64,000 nt of DNA, taken from assembly GCA_002281735.1 (NCBI GenBank), contig NCGK01000008.1:52068-116067 (forward strand), in the 5' to 3' direction. This DNA comes from Gammaproteobacteria bacterium 28-57-27 (GTDB lineage: Bacteria; Pseudomonadota; Gammaproteobacteria; Halothiobacillales; Halothiobacillaceae). Below, piece by piece: positions 47,722 through 56,551 of this stretch; positions within the stretch are counted from its first letter, which is position 1; the number at the start of each line of letters is the position of its first letter. The position numbers and the translations under genes were made by a program. The notes under the pieces were generated by a model, which saw only the letters and a program-made list of their open reading frames with translations, searched no databases and had not been told where the DNA came from.

Positions 47722-48088
47722 GGGGGCGACCTGGCTTCGACGTGGATTACAAAGCTCGAGGAGCATGCCGAGGTGCGGTTTACCTCGTAAAACTAATCGT
47801 AAAACTATATACGCCAACGACGACGTATACGCTCTAGCCGCTTAATCGGCTAAGCCTCCTGACCGGTTCTTGTCTGTAAGTCCGGAGGTCGCAAGACCAC
47901 TCAGGGGTCATCCATTACAGAATCGCCAAACGCTTTGCCCGAAAGTGAATGGCTAAAACCTTAGGGATCGCCCGACAGTATCTCGTCCTCCGGAGACTGA
48001 AAGGTTAAAACCAAATGGAACGACTAAGCATGTAGCGCCAACAGCGGCGGATTTGCGGACGGGGGTTCAATTCCCCCCGCCTCCACCA
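47722..48088 (+). ncRNA. ssrA: Transfer-messenger RNA (tmRNA)
   Basis: A one-piece tmRNA that rescues stalled ribosomes. The 5' end GGGGGCGACCTGGCTTCGAC and the 3' end with a T-arm GGGGGTTCAATTCCCCCC and CGCCTCCACCA pair as the tRNA-like acceptor. The reading frame 47813-47845 encodes the tag ANDDVYALAA followed by TAA. SmpB is not in the window. The last 15 bases serve as the core of an integration site. Confidence 0.97.
48074..48088 (+). other. attL: 15-bp core at the ssrA 3' end
   Basis: CCCCCGCCTCCACCA at the end of ssrA is repeated exactly at 56967-56981. The ssrA 3' end is a frequent target for tyrosine integrases, and such a gene follows at 48277. Confidence 0.85.
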
Positions 48089-48122
48089 TTTTAACTTCCA
48101 AACAGTTCCATGAACTTACGAC

Positions 48123-48156
48123 AAACCCGCGATAGCACAAGCTTCGCGGGTTTTTT
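48123..48156 (+). terminator. Terminator downstream of ssrA, on the island side of attL
   Basis: Arms AAACCCGCGA and TCGCGGGTTT (48123-48132, 48144-48153) followed by six T. It restores termination for ssrA after insertion; the presumed original terminator is now beyond attR. Confidence 0.8.
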
Positions 48157-48183
48157 ATTGTACACTTAGCCCCAACAAGTTCC

Positions 48184-48252
48184 GGGGGTATCCGGTCACG
48201 GTTGGGGGTATTAGTGGGGGCATTTGCCCCAGCTCCTTGACCCGATACCCCC
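48184..48252. promoter_or_regulatory. Candidate integrase arm-type sites, left end
   Basis: GGGGGTAT at 48184-48191 and 48204-48211, GGGGGCAT at 48216-48223, and the inverse ATACCCCC at 48245-48252, just before the integrase gene. Two more GGGGGTAT copies lie near attR. Spacing and location at both ends fit arm-binding sites of a tyrosine integrase or its directionality factor. Confidence 0.5.
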
Positions 48253-48276
48253 AGACGCTATCTGTGGGGGGGAGTT

Positions 48277-49536
48277 ATGCCACTGACTGAAGTAGCCGTT
48301 CGCAATACCAAGCCTGAAGCCAAGCCGGTCAAGCTTTCGGACGGGCAGGGCATGTACCTGTTGATCCAGCCCACAGGCTCCAAGCTGTGGCGGTTGAAAT
48401 ATCGTTTTGGGGGTAGGGAGAAAGTTCTAGCGATTGGGCAATACCCCCAAATTACCCTGAAGGAAGCGAGAGCCGCCCGCGATGATGCGCGCAAGCTTTT
48501 GGCCAATGATGTTGACCCCGGCGAACACCGCAAGGCTGTAAAGCAAGCTGGGCATGACAGGGCGGGAAACAGCTTCGAGGTAATAGCGCGTGAATGGCTG
48601 ACAAAGTACGCCCCCACATGGTCACCAAGTCATGTAGAGACTATGTCCAAGCGTTTAGAACGTGACATTTTCCCTTGGCTTGGCAGTAAACCCATTGCCG
48701 ACATTAAAGCCCCTGATCTGCTGATCCAGCTTAGGCGCATTGAAGGCCGTGGCGCGCTGGAAACTGCGCACCGTGTCCTTGGCACCTGTGGACAGATTTT
48801 CCGCTACGCCGTAGCGACCGGGCGTGCCGAACGTGACCCCTCTGGAGACTTGCGCGGAGCGCTCCCCCCAGCCAAAGAGAAACACCACGCCGCCGTCATT
48901 GATGGCTCGCTTGAGCCCAAGGAACGAGAGAGGCGAGTAGGGGAGCTTTTGCGCACCCTTCACGACTACCAAGGCGGCTTTATTGTTGCGTCCGCCTTGC
49001 GCCTTGCGCCGCTTGTGTTTGTGCGACCTGGTGAGCTGCGAACCATGCGCTGGCAGGATGTTGACCTGGATAAAGCCGAATGGGTTTACCGCGTAGGCAA
49101 GACAGACACAGATCACGTTGTACCCCTAAGCAATCAAGCCATAACCATCCTGAAGGACATGCACGCCCTTAGCAGTGCGAGCGAGTACGTTTTCCCAAGC
49201 GCACGCACACGCACGCGCCCCATGTCGGATAACGCCATTCTTGGAGCCATGCGCCGCATGAATATCCCCAAGGATGAAATGACTGGCCATGGATTCCGCG
49301 CCATTGCCCGCACCCTGTTGGATGAAGTTCTGGGCTTTCGTGTTGATCTGATTGAACACCAGCTCGCACACGCGGTAAAAGATGCCAACGGGCGCGCCTA
49401 TAACCGAACCGCCCACTTACCGGAGCGCCGAAAAATGATGCAAAGCTGGGCAGATTATCTGGACAACCTCAAGTCGGACACACGGGAAAAAGTTACCCCC
49501 ATTAAGCGCAAACCCAAGACCGAAAAAGCGGCTTGA
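48277..49536 (+). CDS. int: Tyrosine-type site-specific integrase
   Basis: A 419-residue P4-like integrase. The N-terminal arm-binding DUF4102 domain (residues about 1-90, KLSDGQGMYLLIQPTGSKLW) is followed by a SAM-like core-binding domain (100-190) and the catalytic domain. Catalytic residues appear to be Arg255 (PGELRTMRW), HGFR at 338-341, a His in HQLAH and Tyr375 in AYNR. It is the first gene inside the ssrA end and carries the element in and out of that site. Confidence 0.95.
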   Translation: MPLTEVAVRNTKPEAKPVKLSDGQGMYLLIQPTGSKLWRLKYRFGGREKVLAIGQYPQITLKEARAARDDARKLLANDVDPGEHRKAVKQAGHDRAGNSFEVIAREWLTKYAPTWSPSHVETMSKRLERDIFPWLGSKPIADIKAPDLLIQLRRIEGRGALETAHRVLGTCGQIFRYAVATGRAERDPSGDLRGALPPAKEKHHAAVIDGSLEPKERERRVGELLRTLHDYQGGFIVASALRLAPLVFVRPGELRTMRWQDVDLDKAEWVYRVGKTDTDHVVPLSNQAITILKDMHALSSASEYVFPSARTRTRPMSDNAILGAMRRMNIPKDEMTGHGFRAIARTLLDEVLGFRVDLIEHQLAHAVKDANGRAYNRTAHLPERRKMMQSWADYLDNLKSDTREKVTPIKRKPKTEKAA

Positions 49537-49550
49537 TTTTACTCCCCAAG

Positions 49551-49695
49551 CCGACCCCCCCTTGTTTTTCAACCGGGAAAACCGGGAAACCGGGAAAACC
49601 GCGACAGAATGCGGGTTTCAAGCCTCCCGGTAACTGAAAATGCACCCTTTGCAAAACCGGGAAACCGGGAAAAATAACGAAGCAGTGGAACCCGC
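49551..49695 (+). repeat. 145-bp iteron block, left copy
   Basis: The block contains about six copies of ACCGGGAAA-like units in two groups, a single inverted CCCGGT, and a shared tail CGAAGCAGTGGAACCCGC. It is an inverted copy of 56272-56416 with only a handful of differences. It begins 15 bp after the integrase stop. It may be an origin or replication-protein binding region. Confidence 0.75.
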
Positions 49696-50247
49696 CGTAA
49701 GATGCTGGACAACATACCCCCAGACATGACCATGCAGCCCAAGCCCGGTTTTTGCGCGGAATCGCTCCCCCTGCCGCCCCCAGGAGGCGCGGAATTTTGC
49801 GAATGCTGGGCGCAAGCGTACGGTTTTAATGTGTTGGCATGTTTCGTGCAAAGGCGCGATTCATGCCACCAAGATAAAACGCCCCGCGTGTCACGATCCA
49901 GCAAACCAAGACACCGCATAACGCAAACACGCGGTTCAATAATTATTGCGCAGTGCGTGTGTGCGATGTTCCACGGGGTTTTATGGTCATTACCCGTCAA
50001 AATCACGCCAAAACACGCAAAATCACACCCCGCAAATGGCGTTATAACGCGGTTTCCCACTTTAACCACAAAAACAAGCCGTGAAACACTGTGTTTTCCC
50101 ACCGCCAAAAATAACTGCGCATAAGGGGTAATATGTTAAATAGCACTTTTCCACTTTCAGGCAAAAAACCCACTTTGCTTTTTCATTTGCGAACAAATAG
50201 AATATTTCACGAGGCAATCACGCCTCACGCGCACGCGAGGGCAAACC
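49696..50247. other. Non-coding stretch with candidate promoter for the island operon
   Basis: No convincing gene is present. Frames on both strands (49702-50124 plus, 49569-50108 minus) lack ribosome sites and known families. The stretch holds a 12-bp palindrome GCGTTATAACGC at 50039-50050, CCCACTTT-type octamers at 50056, 50150 and 50169, and an AT-rich patch near 50120-50215. A promoter-like TTGCTT, 17 bases, TAGAAT (50175-50203) faces the XRE gene. Confidence 0.45.
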
Positions 50248-50574
50248 ATGCGGATGACCGTTGAAGAGTTCAAAGCGGGGCTTGCCGCCCTGGGCTGGAA
50301 TATGTCCGACTTTTCCCGCGCTACGGGTGTCGGGCGTTCTACCGTGAGCCGATGGAGTACGACACAAGGCGAACCCGTCCCGATGTGGGCGAGTCACTAC
50401 CTTGGCCTACTGATCGAGATCAAGCGCTTGCATGATGCCTATGTGGTTCACCCAGCGAGCCGCAAAGGTGACGAATACAAAGACCCGTCCACGCCCGAGA
50501 GCGAGCCACCGCGCCCCCCTGTGGTGCGACTTGGTGCAGCCTTGGCATTCAAACCTGAACCAAACGAAGACTGA
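50248..50574 (+). CDS. XRE-like helix-turn-helix regulator of the island
   Basis: A 108-residue protein whose first 60 residues form a Cro/CI-like HTH (FKAGLAALGWNMSDFSRATGVGRSTVSRW). The rest is Pro- and charge-rich and likely disordered. GAGGG precedes the ATG. As the first gene of the leftmost operon it may control entry into replication or excision. Confidence 0.75.
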   Translation: MRMTVEEFKAGLAALGWNMSDFSRATGVGRSTVSRWSTTQGEPVPMWASHYLGLLIEIKRLHDAYVVHPASRKGDEYKDPSTPESEPPRPPVVRLGAALAFKPEPNED

Positions 50575-50650
50575 AAAAGCAAAGCCCGCCCCGTGTACCA
50601 CCACCGGACAGGCTTCTAACCACAACCCACACCTAAACGGAGGTGAAGCA

Positions 50651-51199
50651 ATGGCTAACATGGATTCTACCAGTGTAAGCAAGCGCGAGGATGCGGCGAT
50701 TAAGCGCGCCCTGCGCATTTTGGAAAACCGAATCAGGGAGCCGGGCATGTCATACACTAGCCCGGATAGCGTCCGGCAATACCTAACCCTCAAAATGGCA
50801 AAGCTTGAACGGGAGGTTTTCACCGTCCTGTTTTTGGACACCCGGAACCGCCTGATTGCCGATGAAGTCCTGTTTATGGGAACGATTACCGAGGCGAACA
50901 TATACCCCCGAGAAGTGGTTAAACGCGCCCTTCAGCACAACGCCGTATCCCTGATTGTGGCGCATAATCATCCCTCTGGCTGCCCTGATCCGTCACCCGC
51001 TGACATTGCGGTGACCGACAGGTTAAAGGATGCCCTGGGCTTGGTGAGCATTTCTCTGCTGGATCATTTCATCATTGGCGGTGTGTTTGCCGTTTCCCTG
51101 GCTGAAATGGGGTGGCAACTTCCACGCGCCCCTGTGGTCATGACTGATCCGCAAAGCGAGAAAACCAAGCGGCGCAAGGCCAAGGCTAAAGCCGCCTGA
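50651..51199 (+). CDS. RadC-like JAB-domain protein
   Basis: A 182-residue protein with the JAMM metal motif HNHPSG at 105-110 followed by DPSPAD (metal ligands His, His and Asp), and the family segment FTVLFLDTRNRLI. ATG 50651 has a strong GGAGGTGA; a longer frame upstream is rejected. RadC proteins are frequent on islands and satellites; their biochemical role is unsettled. Confidence 0.88.
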   Translation: MANMDSTSVSKREDAAIKRALRILENRIREPGMSYTSPDSVRQYLTLKMAKLEREVFTVLFLDTRNRLIADEVLFMGTITEANIYPREVVKRALQHNAVSLIVAHNHPSGCPDPSPADIAVTDRLKDALGLVSISLLDHFIIGGVFAVSLAEMGWQLPRAPVVMTDPQSEKTKRRKAKAKAA

Positions 51200-51206
51200 C
51201 ACAACA

Positions 51207-51239
51207 AAGCCCGAAGGCGCGCCAACGCCTACCGGGCTT
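51207..51239 (+). other. Intercistronic hairpin between radC and the next island gene
   Basis: Arms AAGCCCG and CGGGCTT flank a GC-rich loop with an inner GGCG/CGCC dyad. The flanks (CAAAGCCCG before; GGCTTCTACCACCCAC after) resemble those of the gap 50581-50630 before radC. It may be a terminator-like or processing site repeated between genes. Confidence 0.4.
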
Positions 51240-51268
51240 CTACCACCCACGCATGGAGAGGATGCGCG

Positions 51269-52210
51269 ATGGATGCGAACGAGCATAGCAGAGCGGAGCG
51301 ATTCCATGCGTTCCGAGCCATTCAAAATACCGGGCTTATCAATCTTCGGATTCGCAACGCGCCGTCGCGATACAACCCGTTAACCGACGGTATTCCTGTC
51401 CTCCCTAAGAACTTGCCCGCCACCGAAGGGGAGCAATCCCCGCGTTATCAATGGGAAATTGCATCATCACTTATTGACGAAGCTTTATGGTGTCTTTCGG
51501 ATGGCGGCTCGCTGTTGGTGGACAGGTACAAATGCGACTGGCTCGAATGGATCGAGAACGATGAATTCGATATGGTCAAATTCTCCCGTGACTTCCCAGC
51601 GCGCTTTCACCGGGCATTCAAGACCGTTTACCGTGGGTTGGGGTGCGTCTATCAGTATTCAGCCCGAATAAATGGACACGCCCCCCTATTTTCCCCCGTA
51701 GCCGCCGCTCGCTCGTTGCTCTCACCCAGTATTGATGACCGGATTACCGATCCCCAGCTTTACATACTCTTGGCTCTTGCCAAGCTGGCTCACGCTATCG
51801 AGTCTTTGCAGGAGTTCGCCAGCGATAGCTCACTATTTGCCCCAGATATTGAATGCCCCGTTCTCCTGATAAGTTATGTAGGTTATGTGCGCGAGTGGCT
51901 AGACACCAGCCAAAGACTGGATGAAGCGGAAGTAAACAAGCGGAAAGACTTGGAAGCCGCACAATCCGCCCATGAAGCAGACCCGGACAAGGTAAGGGGA
52001 CGGAAGGTAAAACAAGGGGCATCAGAAGGCGGGCTGATACAAAGCAAATGGCCGGAACGATCTGAAGAAATGCAGACCGCTATAAATGCCATCCATGGCG
52101 AAAAACCGGGCCTTTCGTATGAGGAGGTAAAACGCAGGGCAAGCCGTCGCCACGGTTTTCCAATGTCAGCCCTGAAGCGATACACCATCAATCCCGCGAG
52201 AAAAACCTAG
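51269..52210 (+). CDS. Unknown 313-residue island protein
   Basis: I recognise no family. The N-terminal half is globular and aromatic-rich (RYQWEIASSLIDEALWCLSDGG). A helical middle (LYILLALAKLAHAIESLQEF) leads to a charged coiled region (EAEVNKRKDLEAAQSAHEADPDK). The C-terminal 45 residues, GLSYEEVKRRASRRHGFPMSALKRY, look like a small DNA-binding helix-turn-helix. GGAGAGG precedes the ATG. Position between radC and alpA makes it the main cargo candidate of the island. Confidence 0.6.
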   Translation: MDANEHSRAERFHAFRAIQNTGLINLRIRNAPSRYNPLTDGIPVLPKNLPATEGEQSPRYQWEIASSLIDEALWCLSDGGSLLVDRYKCDWLEWIENDEFDMVKFSRDFPARFHRAFKTVYRGLGCVYQYSARINGHAPLFSPVAAARSLLSPSIDDRITDPQLYILLALAKLAHAIESLQEFASDSSLFAPDIECPVLLISYVGYVREWLDTSQRLDEAEVNKRKDLEAAQSAHEADPDKVRGRKVKQGASEGGLIQSKWPERSEEMQTAINAIHGEKPGLSYEEVKRRASRRHGFPMSALKRYTINPARKT

Positions 52211-52284
52211 TTCACCCACGCCACTGAACCAAACCGGATGCCGTACAACTAGCCACGCTGTTCCACTAACAAGCGAGGCGAAAC

Positions 52285-52518
52285 GTGAAAACCCAGCAAA
52301 CCCCGGCGAACCCCACCGAATCCCTAATTCGGCTTCCCGCCGTCCTATCCCGTGTCGGTCTTAAACAGTCCCGGCTTTATGAACTGATTAAGTCCGACGA
52401 ATTCCCCTCCCCCGTCCGCCTCACTGGCGGGCGCGCCGTGGCCTGGCGTGAATCCGAAGTTTCCGCCTGGATCGCATCCCGCCCCAGCGCCCGTCCTGTG
52501 GCAGGAGGTGAATCATGA
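52285..52518 (+). CDS. alpA: AlpA-family regulator / excisionase-like protein
   Basis: A 77-residue winged-HTH protein: LIRLPAVLSRVGLKQSRLYELI, then SDEFPSPVRLTGGRAVAWRESEVSAWIASR, the classic AlpA/Xis pattern. It starts with GTG after GAGG. AlpA proteins activate the integrase or act in excision. It overlaps the next gene by 4 bases. Confidence 0.9.
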   Translation: MKTQQTPANPTESLIRLPAVLSRVGLKQSRLYELIKSDEFPSPVRLTGGRAVAWRESEVSAWIASRPSARPVAGGES

Positions 52519-52718
52519 GCACCCCCTTCTTGGACTTTCGCATCATCAAGCCCGCCCCACGCATGGACTGGCATTTTGAAGTTTGGAGCAACGGGCGGCG
52601 GCTGGCTCATTCGGGCGTTGATGAATCCTATCCCGATATGGCCAAGGCCATGACCGCCGCCGTGCGCAGCGTACAAGCCAGCTTGCGCCCTGCGCCAAAA
52701 CAGGATGCGGATCAATGA
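52515..52718 (+). CDS. Small unknown island protein (67 aa)
   Basis: MSTPFLDFRIIKPAPRMDWHF... is coupled to alpA by an ATGA overlap and to the next gene by another. It has an alternating beta start and a helical end (MAKAMTAAVRSVQASL). I recognise no family, but tight coupling on both sides supports translation. Confidence 0.6.
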   Translation: MSTPFLDFRIIKPAPRMDWHFEVWSNGRRLAHSGVDESYPDMAKAMTAAVRSVQASLRPAPKQDADQ

Positions 52719-53059
52719 CCACAGACAAGAAAAAGCGACGTAAATCACATTTCAAGGCACATCAAAGACTGAGCCTAGCCGATGCTGCATTGCATCGGAA
52801 AATCAACCATCAAGCTGACCTGATCGCACAAGCGATGCCCGATGGCGGTTTGATCGTGCCGACACAATGCCCGGAGCTTTGCGAGTTATTAGACGCAGCT
52901 CGCAGCGCGTTTTACAAACTGAGCAAACGACGTGCGCGCTTCATTTTCAAACACTTTGGCAAACACTATACGGGCGTGGCTTTTGGCTTCGACAGACTTC
53001 AAGTTCTGAATCGCTCAAACCGAAAAACATTGGCAACCACTAGCCTGTTTTTTCTGTGA
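52715..53059 (+). CDS. Small basic unknown island protein (114 aa)
   Basis: A Lys/Arg-rich protein (MTTDKKKRRKSHFKAHQR at the start; KLSKRRARFIFKHFGKHY in the middle) coupled to the preceding gene (ATGA) and 9 bp before the replication gene. The charge suggests nucleic-acid binding. No family was recognised. Confidence 0.6.
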   Translation: MTTDKKKRRKSHFKAHQRLSLADAALHRKINHQADLIAQAMPDGGLIVPTQCPELCELLDAARSAFYKLSKRRARFIFKHFGKHYTGVAFGFDRLQVLNRSNRKTLATTSLFFL

Positions 53060-53068
53060 GGCAACCAC

Positions 53069-55912
53069 ATGAAAAAACTAGATTTTACGGGCATTGCCGC
53101 CCGCGCGGCGGATAGTATCGAGGCGGTTTGCAAACACTGGCTCCCCGGCGGCAAGCGCACAGGTCACGAATGGGAAATTGGCGACCGCTTCGGCAATGCC
53201 GGGCAATCGCTGAAGGTGCATTTATCCGGCACCAAAGCAGGACAATGGGCAGACTTTGCGGCCGGAGATAGCGGCGGCGATTTAACCTCCTTAGTTGCCT
53301 ACGTGGAGGGCTGCGCACAAGGCGAGGCGGCGCAAAAGCTGGCGGAGTTTTTGGGCATGGATACCGGCCAAGCCCGGCCTGAGCGTGCCGCCAAAAACAC
53401 CCCCAGACGTACCCCAAAAAATACCCCCAGCGATACCCCCAAACCCGAAGCATGGCGTGGGATTTTGCCCGTGCCCGAAGATGCGCCCGCGCCGCCCGTG
53501 GCGCATATTCGGCATGGCGCGCCGGATGTGGTTTACACATACAAAGACGCGGCGGGGGAGCTGTTGGGTTATGTGGCACGCTGGGAAGCCAACGATAAGC
53601 GAGCACGCAAGGAATTCGGCTGGCTGGTTTACGCTGAAAAAAGTGGCCATCGTGCATGGCGCTGGCAGGGCTTCCCAGTGCCGCGCCCGCTGTATGGCTT
53701 GGATCGTTTGGCGGCGGATCAACACGCGCCCGTGATTCTTTGCGAGGGCGAAAAGGCCACGGATGCCGCCTGTGTGCTTTTGCCTGTGCATGTGGCGCTG
53801 ACATGGCCTGGCGGCGGCAAGGCGGCGGATAAGGCTGACTTCAAGCCGCTGCAAGGCCGTGACGTGTTGCTGTGGCCGGATGCCGACGAAGCCGGGCAGG
53901 CCGCCATGCAAACAGCCGAGCGCCTTATCCTGAAAGCTGGGGCGGCTTCGGTGCGCTGGCTAAACCTGAAAAGCCTTGAAGCCATGCGCAATCAAGGCGC
54001 GCTCCCGCAAGGCTTTGATGCGGCGGACTTGCACGCGGAAGGCTGGGACGTGGAAAGGATTGCGGCCTGGCTGATCCGCCCGGATGCCACCTTGGGCAGT
54101 CAAACCACGCCGCCGCCCGAACACCGCGCCACGGAGCAGGAGGACAGCCGCTTTACATTGAACGCAGCCGGGCTGTATTTGATGAAAGTGAGCCGTGACG
54201 GTGAGTCGCGCCCGATCCGCCTTTGCTCGCCGTTGAAAATTCCCGCGCTTGCCCGCGATGAAGAAGGCGGCGGCTGGGCACCTGTTCTAATGTTTCGTGA
54301 CCGCGACAACCGCCCGCGCCAAGAAATCATTCCATTCAGTAAATTTCTAGGCGAGGGGGCGGAAGCCGCACGCCTGCTTGCTGATCTAGGCTTGGACGTG
54401 GAGCCTGGGCGCGAGGCGACAGACGGACTGAAACAATACATTTTGGGAACCAAGACCACCAAGCGCGCGCGCCTGGTGGATAGCGTAGGCTGGCATGGTG
54501 ACGCTTTCCTGCTTCCTGAAGGCAGCATTGGAGAATCAAGCGAAACCCTAATCTATCGCGGCAAGCGTGGGCATGGGGTATTCAGCCCACGCGGCACGCT
54601 GGCAGAGTGGCAAAAGCATGTTGCCCTGTTTGCGCTGGGCAATCCACGTTTGATGTTCACGTTAAGCGTGGCCTTTGCCGGGGCTTTGCTGAAACCATGT
54701 GGCAAACCTTCAAGCGCCTTTCATTGGATGGGCAATTCAAGCCAAGGCAAGAGCGGAAGCCTTGCCGCCGCCGCTTCGGTTTGGGGCAACCCGCAAGGCA
54801 TTGTGCATTCATGGCGGCACACGGATAACGCCCTGGAATCTACCGCCGCCGCGCATAATGACGGGCTGCTGATTTTGGATGAACTCAAAGAGGTTGACCC
54901 CAAACAAGCGGGCGCGATTGCCTACATGCTCGCCAACTCCAAGGGCAAAGGCCGGGCGCATCATGCGGGCGGCTTGCGGGACGTTATTTCATGGCGCATT
55001 GCCATGTTATCGAGTGGTGAACTTGGTTTGGCGGATCACATGGCCAGTGTCGGACAACGCGCCCAAGCCGGGCAGGCGGTGCGCTTTATCGAGTTACCTG
55101 TCGACGCGGGCATGGGCTGGGGCATGTGGAACAACCTGCACCAACACACAGACGGAGCCGCCTTCACGAATCACCTGATTGATGCCGCAGCAAAGTACCA
55201 CGGTACAGCCTCCCCTGCCTTCATTGCTGCGCTGATCGAAAATTTAGACGATGTACCGCAAAGCGTGAAGCGAGTTGAAGAAGCGTTTATGCAGCATTTC
55301 GTGCCGCAAATGGCTGGCGTGGACGGTCAAGTCAAGCGGGTGGCCGCCGCCTTTGCGACCGTTGCGGCGGCGGGCGAGCTGGCTGTGCTTTGGGGCATAT
55401 GCCCTTGGCCACACCCAACAAATTTTGAACGTGAAAAAGGGCTGAATCTTTCGCCGTTTGATGCCGCCGGGTTGATGTTCAAGGCATGGCTAAACGAGCG
55501 CCCCACCATGGGCAACCTTGAAGACACGATGATATTGAACCATGTGCGCAAACTGATTGATGCCCACTGGCAAGCCCGCTTTATCGACTGGCACCGGGCG
55601 AGTGAAGACAATGCCGACCTATCCCGCATGTCGCAAGTGCATAACGCCCTGGGCTTTCGCAAGCGCGCCCCGGAGTGGACTTCAGACAACCAAAGTTATC
55701 TGTTCTATGTGACGCGCGGCATGTTTGAGGATGAGTTTGCAACCAAGGGCGGGTTCAAAAGAACACGGGTGGCCAAGCTGTTGAAGGATCGCGGCATACT
55801 GCGCACCAGTGAGGCGGACAACAGCACACTGAAGGAACAGTTACCCAATGGCGACCCGCGCTCCTATTGCATCATTGGGCGCAAGCTGTGGGCGGAAGAT
55901 ACCCATGCTTGA
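53069..55912 (+). CDS. TOPRIM-DUF927 replication protein (primase-helicase-like)
   Basis: A 947-residue protein with a primase-like N terminus (residues 20-110, KRTGHEWEIGDRFGNAGQSL). A TOPRIM domain follows near 220-290 (VILCEGEKATDAA, LLWPDADEAG). The DUF927 ATPase region starts near 370, with Walker A GNSSQGKSGS at 555-564 and Walker B GLLILDELKE near 600. This matches island- and satellite-encoded replicases analogous to the P4 alpha protein. It probably binds the iteron blocks at 49551 and 56272. A Pro/Thr repeat at about 114-128 encodes two ATACCCCC motifs. Confidence 0.88.
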   Translation: MKKLDFTGIAARAADSIEAVCKHWLPGGKRTGHEWEIGDRFGNAGQSLKVHLSGTKAGQWADFAAGDSGGDLTSLVAYVEGCAQGEAAQKLAEFLGMDTGQARPERAAKNTPRRTPKNTPSDTPKPEAWRGILPVPEDAPAPPVAHIRHGAPDVVYTYKDAAGELLGYVARWEANDKRARKEFGWLVYAEKSGHRAWRWQGFPVPRPLYGLDRLAADQHAPVILCEGEKATDAACVLLPVHVALTWPGGGKAADKADFKPLQGRDVLLWPDADEAGQAAMQTAERLILKAGAASVRWLNLKSLEAMRNQGALPQGFDAADLHAEGWDVERIAAWLIRPDATLGSQTTPPPEHRATEQEDSRFTLNAAGLYLMKVSRDGESRPIRLCSPLKIPALARDEEGGGWAPVLMFRDRDNRPRQEIIPFSKFLGEGAEAARLLADLGLDVEPGREATDGLKQYILGTKTTKRARLVDSVGWHGDAFLLPEGSIGESSETLIYRGKRGHGVFSPRGTLAEWQKHVALFALGNPRLMFTLSVAFAGALLKPCGKPSSAFHWMGNSSQGKSGSLAAAASVWGNPQGIVHSWRHTDNALESTAAAHNDGLLILDELKEVDPKQAGAIAYMLANSKGKGRAHHAGGLRDVISWRIAMLSSGELGLADHMASVGQRAQAGQAVRFIELPVDAGMGWGMWNNLHQHTDGAAFTNHLIDAAAKYHGTASPAFIAALIENLDDVPQSVKRVEEAFMQHFVPQMAGVDGQVKRVAAAFATVAAAGELAVLWGICPWPHPTNFEREKGLNLSPFDAAGLMFKAWLNERPTMGNLEDTMILNHVRKLIDAHWQARFIDWHRASEDNADLSRMSQVHNALGFRKRAPEWTSDNQSYLFYVTRGMFEDEFATKGGFKRTRVAKLLKDRGILRTSEADNSTLKEQLPNGDPRSYCIIGRKLWAEDTHA

Positions 55913-56174
55913 ATGGCTGGATACGCTCAAGCCACCGGAGGCGCAGCACGCGCCAACGCCTGAAGCCATGCCCGCACAAGCTTCCACCGGGTTGCTTGCG
56001 CATGTGCGACGCATGGCCTTGTTTTATGAATACAGTGAGCAAGAGACCGACCAGGCAATCGAATCGGCACGCGCCGCGCCGGATACATGGCGCGTCATTG
56101 TGGCCACCAGCATGAAGCGCTGGGGCTGGACACTGCAAGGCAACGAGCGCCACCCCTGGATTACGCCGTCCTGA
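55905..56174 (+). CDS. Small unknown protein coupled to the replicase
   Basis: An 89-residue protein starting MLEWLDTLKPPEAQHAP, overlapping the replicase end by 8 bases. It has a helical centre (LLAHVRRMALFYEYSEQETDQAI) and a short WxxxxQGNERHPW tail. Family unknown; it may be an accessory of the replication protein. Confidence 0.55.
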   Translation: MLEWLDTLKPPEAQHAPTPEAMPAQASTGLLAHVRRMALFYEYSEQETDQAIESARAAPDTWRVIVATSMKRWGWTLQGNERHPWITPS

Positions 56175-56271
56175 AGTCTTAAATCGTTGCAACAGCTTGC
56201 AACTTTTGTTGCACAACTCTAAACAATTCACCCAGCCCGCCATACATAGGCACATCGTCCAACGAGTTACA

Positions 56272-56416
56272 GCGGGTTCCACTGCTTCGTTATTTTTCCC
56301 GGTTTCCCGGTTTTGCAAAGGGTGTATTTTCAGTAACCGGGAGGGCTGTAACCCGCATTCTGTTGCGGTTTTCCCGGTTTCCCGGTTTTCCCGGTTGAAA
56401 AACAAGGGGGGGTCGG
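56272..56416 (-). repeat. 145-bp iteron block, right copy (inverted)
   Basis: It is an inverted, same-length copy of 49551-49695, ending at the same GGTCGG border. Differences are few (for example GCAACAGAATGCGGGTTAC against GCGACAGAATGCGGGTTTC). Two iteron-bearing regions far apart recall the ori and crr pair that P4 needs for replication. Confidence 0.75.
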
Positions 56417-56551
56417 GTTGAAACACAAAAAAACACGGGCCACTGTTTGGGGGCGAGGCGGGAAAACTTCTGCGCTATATCGGGCAAGTGGTACGCAACA
56501 ACTTAGCTTTGAAGACAATCCGACAGGATGGCAACTGCGAAGGTCTGGGGT

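Noticed and set aside
49568..49680. Short repeats resembling a CRISPR array
   Set aside because: Units are only about 9 bp with 0-1 bp between them and no spacers or cas genes; they are iterons.
49569..50108. 179-codon minus-strand ORF in the island
   Set aside because: Its end (RFSRFPGF repeats) is a translation of the iteron block and it lacks a ribosome site.
49702..50124. 140-codon plus-strand ORF after the integrase
   Set aside because: No ribosome site, no family resemblance, and a Pro/Cys-rich composition that looks non-coding.
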